DNA of 11,486 bases from JAQVXR01 sp050945755 (lineage in GTDB: Bacteria; Bacillota; Dehalobacteriia; Dehalobacteriales; Dehalobacteriaceae), in assembly GCA_050945755.1 (NCBI GenBank), contig JBMNTN010000058.1, positions 1 through 11,486 on the forward strand, read 5' to 3'. Position 1 is the first letter of the stretch. Each line of letters starts with the position of its first letter. A program made the position numbers and the translations under genes. Under the pieces are notes generated by a model. The model searched no databases, was not told the origin of the DNA, and was given only the letters and a program-made list of their open reading frames with translations. Below are positions 6,889 to 11,486 of this stretch, piece after piece.

Positions 6889-8514
6889 TTAATTGTATCG
6901 TCTTTCTTTTACTTCATCCCTGATATAATCAGGCAAGAGCAACGGCGATGTTTTATTTGTCTTAATGCCGGCTGCATCAAGTTGTTTATGGTAATCAACT
7001 ACATGCTGTAGTGTCGGTTTACCTACTTTTGCCTTATTGATATATTCGACAACACTCTTTCCACTGCGTCTGCCGAAAACGAAAATATCAAGGAGAGAGT
7101 TACCACCTAAACGGTTTCTCCCCTGTACTCCTCCAGAACATTCTCCCGCAGCAAACAACCCAGGAACAGAAGTTCTTCCTTCAGGGTCAATTTCCACTCC
7201 ACCGTTTTGATAGTGCTGAGTGGGGAAAATCAAAATAGGCTCTTTGCGCACATCAATTCCGTATTCTCCAAAGCGGTGCACAATCCCGGCAAACATTCTG
7301 TCCAGTTTTCCGGCATCGCCACGAATATTGATGAGAGGCGTATCCAACCAGATTCCTTCCCCGCCGGTAGGAGTCTTAATGCCATTTCCTCTGTCTCTCA
7401 CTTCTCTTAATATTCCGGAAGAAACGGTGTCCCTTGTTTCTAATTCGTTGATAAAACGTTCCCCGTTTTTGTTAACCAGTTGTGCTCCATTTCCCCGACA
7501 GGCTTCAGTAATTAACTGGCCAAGCATCTGTTCCGGCCACATGGCTCCGGTGGGGTGGAACTGAATAGCGTCCATATGGAGCAAATGGGCCCCTGCCCGG
7601 TAAGCAATAATCAATCCGTCTGCTGTTGCACCATAATGGTTAGTGGTCGGAAAATCGCTGGGATGAAGCCGGCCAATGCCGCCGGTAGCAAGAATCACAG
7701 CTTTAGCTTTAACAATAATGTGTTCCTCTGTCTCCATATTGAAGAGGATCGCCCCGGCACATTTGCCTTGATCATCAAGGAGCAGTTCTACAGCAGGGCT
7801 GAATTCTAAAACAGGGATTTGCCTGTTATATAATTCATCTCTTACTACCCGCATAAACTCTAAACCGCTTAAGTCCTTACAGGAGTGAACTCTTCTTCTG
7901 GTATGACCTCCGGCAAAGGAAACAACCAAATCACCATTTTTATGAGTATCAAACATACAGCCAAGATCTTTGAGCCATTCTACAATTAAAGGCGCATCAT
8001 GAACAAGAACACTTACCAGATCCCTTTTGTTTTGGAAACGTCCACCACCAATGGTATCTAAATAGTGCCTGTCCGGAGAATCGTTTCCTTGGGTAGCAGC
8101 AGCAATCCCACCTTCAGCCATAATGGTATTGGAATCGCCCATACGTAGCTTCGTGGCCAATAATACTTTTGCTCCGTTTTCTTGGGCAGTAAGAGCAGCG
8201 CTAACTCCGCCTCCACCGCCGCCAACTACTAATACATCAACATCGTAGTCAATCCGAGAAAGATCAACCCTTGCCGGATCAATCCGGCTTTTAGCTTCCA
8301 AAAGATCTACTAATTTAATGGAAAGTTTCTGTCCCTTGTTTGGCCCGACTCTTACTTCTTCAATACTGTCAGGACGAAAATCAGGGTGACAAGCTTTAAG
8401 CAACTTTTCTCTCGTCTCAAAATTCATGCGCGGAATATCTTGTGTTAATCTAAAAGAACGAGTCTGTTCTAATTTTTTTAGTGATTCCTGCATCGATTGT
8501 GGATAGCCAGACAT
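6889..8514 (-). CDS. frdA: Fumarate reductase/succinate dehydrogenase flavoprotein subunit (noncovalent-FAD type)
   Basis: This 541-residue flavoprotein probably interconverts fumarate and succinate. The dinucleotide-binding motif VVGGGGGGVSAA is at 96-107. Substrate-site motifs are QFHPTG (318-323), the Arg of ETRD (R361), the His of PTQHYQNGG (H434), and R468 in GRNRLGGNSLLD, all matching fumarate reductase/succinate dehydrogenase. The position of the FAD-linking His in SHT is Asn here (N129 in SNT), so FAD is predicted to be bound noncovalently, as in L-aspartate oxidase and soluble fumarate reductases. It also has about 90 residues before the FAD motif and a short C-terminal helical region. 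The start has a strong AAAGGAGGGG site; only 13 bp separate it from the iron-sulfur gene. L-aspartate oxidase is an alternative, but the iron-sulfur and membrane partners argue against it. Reaction direction cannot be assigned. Confidence 0.9.
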   Translation of the reverse strand: MSGYPQSMQESLKKLEQTRSFRLTQDIPRMNFETREKLLKACHPDFRPDSIEEVRVGPNKGQKLSIKLVDLLEAKSRIDPARVDLSRIDYDVDVLVVGGGGGGVSAALTAQENGAKVLLATKLRMGDSNTIMAEGGIAAATQGNDSPDRHYLDTIGGGRFQNKRDLVSVLVHDAPLIVEWLKDLGCMFDTHKNGDLVVSFAGGHTRRRVHSCKDLSGLEFMRVVRDELYNRQIPVLEFSPAVELLLDDQGKCAGAILFNMETEEHIIVKAKAVILATGGIGRLHPSDFPTTNHYGATADGLIIAYRAGAHLLHMDAIQFHPTGAMWPEQMLGQLITEACRGNGAQLVNKNGERFINELETRDTVSSGILREVRDRGNGIKTPTGGEGIWLDTPLINIRGDAGKLDRMFAGIVHRFGEYGIDVRKEPILIFPTQHYQNGGVEIDPEGRTSVPGLFAAGECSGGVQGRNRLGGNSLLDIFVFGRRSGKSVVEYINKAKVGKPTLQHVVDYHKQLDAAGIKTNKTSPLLLPDYIRDEVKERRYN

Positions 8515-8527
8515 AATACCCCTCCTT

Positions 8528-9208
8528 TTATAGCTTCTCGAAATCTCTTGCGTCGTATTTCTTTCTTAAATCGGCATCAGACAAAGCGGCAACTGCTTTT
8601 ATTGCCTGATCAAATTTGCCGGCCCTGATATCAGTATTTCGTTTGATCAAATGTTCCGGTTTGGGACGGCCATGCTTGCAGAAAAATCTGCGGACAAAAA
8701 GCGCAATATTATATGGTGTTAACTCACCAGTACACCGGGAAGCACACAGACCGCACATAATACAATCAAAAGACAGTTCTGCTGCTTTTTCCCACTCGCC
8801 TCTCAGTGCTGCTGCGATATAATCAATAGGTCTTAACTTTTGCGGGCAAACCTTTGCGCATGCCCCGCAGCCAACACATTTTGAGATTTCCGGGTACATC
8901 TCAAGAAGGGCCTTCGCCAGATTATCCATTTTGTCCAGGTCATATAATGCCTTTTGAGCCGGGTAAAAGGGGATCTGAGTTAAATACATGTTTGGAGTAA
9001 TCGTTGTTTGACAAGCTAATGCTACATTTAATTTGTACTCACCTTGCAAACGATAAACCGTACTGCAAGCCCCACAGAAACCGCCTCGGCAACCACAACC
9101 CCGAGTATACTTATACCCGATCCATTCCATGGCTTTCATAATTGTAAATCCTTCAGGCACTTCATAACGTTTGCCCATAACATAAATAGGTATTAAACCC
9201 TCTGCCAT
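8528..9208 (-). CDS. frdB: Fumarate reductase/succinate dehydrogenase iron-sulfur subunit, [2Fe-2S] plus two [4Fe-4S] sites
   Basis: This 226-residue protein should carry electrons between the flavoprotein and the membrane subunit. The N-terminal ferredoxin domain has C40-x4-C45-x2-C48 and C66, the plant-type [2Fe-2S] pattern, with an extra C38 beside it. The C-terminal domain has C112-x2-C115-x2-C118-x3-C122-P and C150-x2-C153-x2-C156-x3-C160. Canonical SdhB/FrdB proteins interleave a [4Fe-4S] and a [3Fe-4S] site, the latter with a CX5C spacing; here the second motif is a plain four-cysteine site, closer to HdrC-type dicluster domains, so two [4Fe-4S] clusters are predicted. No CCG domains are present, unlike TfrB. 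It is the first gene of the operon, preceded by a candidate promoter and a GGGGGAG ribosome site. An assignment to another FAD-linked dehydrogenase is possible. Confidence 0.88.
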   Translation of the reverse strand: MAEGLIPIYVMGKRYEVPEGFTIMKAMEWIGYKYTRGCGCRGGFCGACSTVYRLQGEYKLNVALACQTTITPNMYLTQIPFYPAQKALYDLDKMDNLAKALLEMYPEISKCVGCGACAKVCPQKLRPIDYIAAALRGEWEKAAELSFDCIMCGLCASRCTGELTPYNIALFVRRFFCKHGRPKPEHLIKRNTDIRAGKFDQAIKAVAALSDADLRKKYDARDFEKL

Positions 9209-9255
9209 ACGTTCACTCCCCCTATCCTACTAATTTTGCTAATGTTTCTTTTATT

Positions 9256-9284
9256 TTTATATAGAAGCCTGAGGCCTAAATCAA
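9256..9284 (-). promoter_or_regulatory. Candidate sigma-70-type promoter for the frdB-frdA-membrane subunit-acn-icd operon
   Basis: On the minus strand there is TTGATT (9279-9284) as -35, a 17-base spacer, and TATAAA (9256-9261) as -10. These match four and five of six consensus positions with ideal spacing. Transcription would begin near 9249, leaving a leader of about 40 bases before the frdB ATG. The spacer contains the GC-rich near-symmetry AGGCCTCAGGCTT in otherwise AT-rich DNA, which could be an operator. There is no terminator after prpF, so readthrough from prpF into the operon is also possible. Confidence 0.5.
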
Positions 9285-9289
9285 CTTGT

Positions 9290-10459
9290 CTATTTTTTTG
9301 CCCAATAAATTTTTGCCGGGACATAAACAAAGCCATCCATAATTCTTCTCGCTGTCCGTGCTACTGCTGCCTTCTTTAAGAACAGTTCGCCGTTTTCCAA
9401 TACTTCCAATTCAATTCCAAACTCCAATATTCCACCGGGATGGCCAATCCGGACAGAACCGGTAGCTTTCGCCGTATCGCCGACGACATCGTTGACAACA
9501 GTCCCTTCTATTAATGCTGCTGTCGCAGTACAAATTCCCCCGGTTACGGCAAATGCTTTGTGCATTACTGCCAGTGCCTTTGTCCGGGCAACAAGGTCAA
9601 TACTGTCTTTGGCAATTTGTCTGCCTTCACTGGTTACGCAATCCTGAGGAGGAGCTACAATCATAACCTTTGGAACCGCAGGTGTTTCTTCTGTAGCTTT
9701 ATCCCTGCTGGTAGCAAGACCAATCATTTCAGCACAAATGCAGCGAATTTCTTCCATGACATCCAATATTTCCGGTTTGGATTGGGTATCTTCGGGAAGC
9801 TCCGTCCCTGTAAATCCCAAATCGGTAGCCCTGGCAAAAACTGCCGGAGTAGCCGCATCAACAATGGATACCTTTACTTTTCTGCCGTCTTTCAAAGTGA
9901 TTTCATCAACCCGATTTCCTGTGGGCAATAACTTTCCGGTTTTTGCTCCGCCGGATTTTAAAAAGTTCAAAAGAATTTTTGCACCGGTACCGGGAACGCC
10001 ATCAATGGAAAAATCTCCTTCAGTTACGGCCTTTCCATCTTTCACGGGGACTTCTGCTTCAATTAATTTTTTGGTGTTGGTATTAAAAATGCGCACTTTC
10101 GTAAAAGGCTCTACGGCAGGAACCAACCCTTCATCAATGGCAAAGGGTCCCACACCCGAGGAAATATTTCCGCAGTTTCCCGAATAATCAATATGGGCAT
10201 CTGCTATGCCCACATAGCCAAATGTATAATCTACATCGGCATCCGGATTGGAAGAACGTTTAATCAAAGCAACCTTGCTTGTCAGAGGATCAGCTCCTCC
10301 TAACCCATTGATCTGTCGGGCATCAGGGGTTCCGTAAATACTCATGATTACTTGGTCCCTGATAGATGGGTCAGCAGGGAGATCGCTTTCCAGGAGATAT
10401 ACTCCTTTGCTGGTACCGCCTCTGATAATCGCGGTACGAATCTTTTCGTATTCCCTCAC
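9290..10459 (-). CDS. prpF: PrpF-family cis-trans/Delta-isomerase (2-methylaconitate or related tricarboxylate isomerase)
   Basis: This 389-residue protein belongs to the PrpF family (diaminopimelate epimerase-like fold), which shifts double bonds in unsaturated di- and tricarboxylates. Known members act on 2-methylaconitate, 3-methylitaconate or 4-oxalomesaconate. The N-terminal RTAIIRGGTSKGVY, the ADPLTSK segment with K62, and YSGNCGN with C96 correspond to the Lys/Cys acid-base pair described for the family, and GHPGG lies near the C-terminus. The length is typical. The start is GTG (10457-10459); the in-frame upstream ATG is followed by a TGA, and AAAGGA precedes the GTG. Classical PrpF is encoded beside AcnD, PrpC and PrpB, none of which is here; the nearest aconitase is the short type. 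An acid related to citrate, aconitate or itaconate is a plausible substrate, but which one cannot be decided. Confidence 0.9.
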   Translation of the reverse strand: MREYEKIRTAIIRGGTSKGVYLLESDLPADPSIRDQVIMSIYGTPDARQINGLGGADPLTSKVALIKRSSNPDADVDYTFGYVGIADAHIDYSGNCGNISSGVGPFAIDEGLVPAVEPFTKVRIFNTNTKKLIEAEVPVKDGKAVTEGDFSIDGVPGTGAKILLNFLKSGGAKTGKLLPTGNRVDEITLKDGRKVKVSIVDAATPAVFARATDLGFTGTELPEDTQSKPEILDVMEEIRCICAEMIGLATSRDKATEETPAVPKVMIVAPPQDCVTSEGRQIAKDSIDLVARTKALAVMHKAFAVTGGICTATAALIEGTVVNDVVGDTAKATGSVRIGHPGGILEFGIELEVLENGELFLKKAAVARTARRIMDGFVYVPAKIYWAKK

Positions 10460-10488
10460 GCTTCATCATCCTTTCATAGTTTTTTAAA

Positions 10489-10508
10489 ACAAACTTAAAA
10501 AGTTTTGT
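10489..10508. promoter_or_regulatory. Imperfect AT-rich dyad upstream of prpF
   Basis: ACAAACTT (10489-10496) and AAGTTTTGT (10500-10508) form inverted arms with a three-base centre and one bulged T. It lies 30-50 bases before the prpF start, where a promoter or operator would be expected after the preceding terminator. No convincing -35/-10 pair was found in 10460-10552, so this is a weak call. Confidence 0.25.
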
Positions 10509-10552
10509 AACAATTATTTAGCTACTCAGTACCCAACACTTATAATTTATAT

Positions 10553-10590
10553 AAAAAAAGACAGCCAGTGATAGTAATCAACTGGTTGTC
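10553..10590 (-). terminator. Intrinsic terminator after the DUF3870 gene
   Basis: On the minus strand the stem GACAACCAGT / ACTGGCTGTC (10581-10590 with 10560-10569, ten pairs including one G-U) encloses an 11-base loop and is followed at once by seven T residues (10553-10559). This is a standard rho-independent terminator. It lies about 106 bases after the DUF3870 stop codon and 94 bases before the prpF start, separating the two transcription units. Confidence 0.85.
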
Positions 10591-10696
10591 TAATTGTTCA
10601 TAACACTTAGTAAACCCAAGTGGTCACAAGTAGAACAGTTGTAACCTTGTTAATTTTTAAGCTTTTAACAGTAAACCGGCTTTCATTGGAGAGAAA

Positions 10697-11059
10697 CTAA
10701 TATCTTCTTCCAAATGAAACAGTTTTGCAATCTTCAAGTCTGCTGTATTCCCTGCCTATGTCTTTTAAACAAGCAATGATTGCATTCCTGGCCGCGCCAT
10801 TATACACATCAATGATCTCGTTAATAACTCCATCGATTCCGTCCCTTAGGCAGTATCCCTTTAAAACCCTCCTAACAATATTATTAGCTAGGTCTGTAAC
10901 TAGTGTACATTGGACATCAACTATCACACCGTATTTTCTGTCAATTTCAACAACTACCGCGAGATGTTCATAAGGACCTTTTGCAGCCATTCCCTGGGGC
11001 AAAGCGCCATGACCGGCTAAAAATACTGTTTTAGATATTTGTTTTTCCTCCTTCCACAT
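10697..11059 (-). CDS. DUF3870-family protein of unknown function
   Basis: This 120-residue protein matches the DUF3870 pattern as I remember it: an N-terminal TVFLAGHGALPQGMAAK segment (about 11-27), then YEHLAVVVEIDRKYGVIVDVQCTL, DLANNIVRRVLKGY and a C-terminal helix GAARNAIIACLKDIGREY. The family is short, soluble, with no signal peptide or membrane segment, and its biochemical role is not known to me. Start choice: the ATG at 11057-11059 has GGAGG six bases upstream (11066-11070). An ATG 19 bases further up is in another frame and stops after 15 codons. The start region is a 19-bp tandem duplication, so residues 1-6 are encoded by what was once a ribosome site. The gene is monocistronic, ended by the terminator at 10553-10590. 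Proximity to prpF and TCA genes gives no firm functional clue. Confidence 0.8.
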   Translation of the reverse strand: MWKEEKQISKTVFLAGHGALPQGMAAKGPYEHLAVVVEIDRKYGVIVDVQCTLVTDLANNIVRRVLKGYCLRDGIDGVINEIIDVYNGAARNAIIACLKDIGREYSRLEDCKTVSFGRRY

Positions 11060-11078
11060 GTTTTTCCTCCTTCCACAT
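11040..11078 (-). repeat. 19-bp tandem duplication carrying ribosome site and start codon
   Basis: The unit ATGTGGAAGGAGGAAAAAC (minus strand) occurs twice without a gap, at 11060-11078 and 11041-11059, with one further base of periodicity at 11040. The first copy supplies the ribosome site GGAGG for the ATG of the second copy. The GGAGG of the second copy is read as codons 4-5 of the DUF3870 gene. The unit is not a multiple of three, so the upstream ATG opens a 15-codon out-of-frame reading that overlaps the true start. Confidence 0.9.
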
Positions 11079-11486
11079 CTAACGATATTTTATAATTCTA
11101 CAATAATATATGAATTCCTCTATTATATGTATAATTTTTATATATTTATTATTATTTTTTTTAATATATTTTCTTTTATTGATGTGGGAAAATTAATCAA
11201 ATGCACATTAGTGTGTTAATTCCCTTCGATAACGGCTTTAATCAGTTTGCAGTCAATGCTGTTTACGGCTATTACTTACTCAAAACATTCGAGTAGTTGC
11301 ACACCCACACATTATACCTTTAGAGAATTTTAACACTGTTTAGTAAAAAAATCTATCAGCATCTTACATACACGAAAATGGCCTGTTCCTAGAATCAGTC
11401 TATATTCTTCTTTTATCGGTAATATATTTTAGTATGATATACTAATATTATCAATATTTTACTCCGGGTTTAAATTTTTAGTTTTT
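11079..11486. other. AT-rich gene-free region upstream of the DUF3870 gene
   Basis: This 408-bp stretch holds no convincing gene. The part nearest the DUF3870 gene (11079-11180) is extremely AT-rich; a perfect minus-strand TATAAT lies at 11122-11127 about 60 bases before the start codon, but no recognisable -35 accompanies it, so the promoter call is weak. Around 11187-11223 GGGAAAATTAA and TTAATTCCC form a bulged inverted repeat. A palindrome at 11429-11445 is listed separately. No tRNA, riboswitch or mobile-element end was recognised. The region could hold the promoter of a gene beyond the window. Confidence 0.5.
11429..11445. promoter_or_regulatory. 17-bp palindrome, candidate regulator-binding site
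   Basis: TTAGTAT (11429-11435) and ATACTAA (11439-11445) are exact inverted repeats around GAT. The size and symmetry resemble sites for dimeric repressors, and the surrounding sequence is AT-rich and promoter-like. No adjacent gene is visible inside the window, so the target is unknown, and chance symmetry in AT-rich DNA is possible. Confidence 0.3.

Noticed and set aside
6889..8514. L-aspartate oxidase (NadB) as identity of the flavoprotein
   Set aside because: The Asn in place of the FAD-linking His fits NadB, but the dedicated iron-sulfur and membrane subunit genes in the same operon, and absence of nadA/nadC, point to a fumarate/succinate complex.
9738..10187. Plus-strand 149-codon open frame inside prpF
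   Set aside because: It is antisense to a full-length conserved gene with clear family motifs; the open frame is explained by the codon use of prpF.
10617..10649. Imperfect stem-loop (CAAGTGGTCACAA with TTGTAACCTTG) after the DUF3870 gene
   Set aside because: The arms need a two-base bulge and contain a mismatch, no U-tract follows, and a much better terminator lies just downstream. It matches no riboswitch or T-box core that I recognise.
11201..11296. Plus-strand 31-codon reading frame with a protein-like composition (begins MHISVLIPFDNG)
   Set aside because: It has no proper ribosome site, is very short, and its sequence matches nothing I recognise. It could be a gene remnant, but that cannot be supported.
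11079..11486. CRISPR array, mobile-element end, tRNA or phage-related content in the gene-free region
   Set aside because: No regularly spaced repeats, terminal inverted repeats with a transposase, cloverleaf elements or coding remnants with known domains were found.

Overview
The window is a compact, single-direction block of central carbon metabolism genes. Every gene I can support lies on the minus strand, so transcription runs from high to low coordinates. Strong AAGGAGG-type ribosome sites, short intergenic gaps, moderate G+C, ferredoxin-linked enzymes and the protein families present suggest an anaerobic member of the Bacillota (Clostridia, Peptococcaceae-like). That placement is inference from gene content and style; there is no rRNA or other marker in the window.

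In transcription order: an AT-rich gene-free stretch (11079-11486); a DUF3870 gene (10697-11059) whose ribosome site and start codon sit in a 19-bp tandem duplication, closed by an intrinsic terminator (10553-10590); a PrpF-family isomerase (9290-10459); a candidate promoter (9256-9284); a three-gene fumarate reductase/succinate dehydrogenase-like operon (iron-sulfur subunit 8528-9208, flavoprotein 6889-8514, membrane subunit 5887-6873); aconitase (3902-5833); NADP-type isocitrate dehydrogenase (2670-3881); a perfect 16-bp hairpin (2599-2636); and 2-oxoglutarate:ferredoxin oxidoreductase genes korD-korA-korB-korC, the last cut by the window start.

Together aconitase, isocitrate dehydrogenase and Kor give citrate <-> isocitrate <-> 2-oxoglutarate <-> succinyl-CoA, and the flavoprotein complex gives succinate <-> fumarate. 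Because Kor uses ferredoxin, the set is reversible in principle and could serve an oxidative TCA cycle in an anaerobe, a reductive branch, or glutamate supply. Citrate synthase or lyase, succinyl-CoA synthetase, fumarase and malate dehydrogenase are absent from the window.

The most unusual element is the fumarate reductase/succinate dehydrogenase-like complex. Its iron-sulfur subunit has one [2Fe-2S] site plus two plain CX2CX2CX3C sites instead of the usual 2Fe/4Fe/3Fe pattern. Its flavoprotein has Asn where the FAD-linking His normally sits. Its membrane subunit is a fusion of a two-cluster ferredoxin domain with a four-helix cytochrome b resembling formate dehydrogenase gamma subunits. I see no defence system, mobile element, CRISPR array, tRNA or rRNA.
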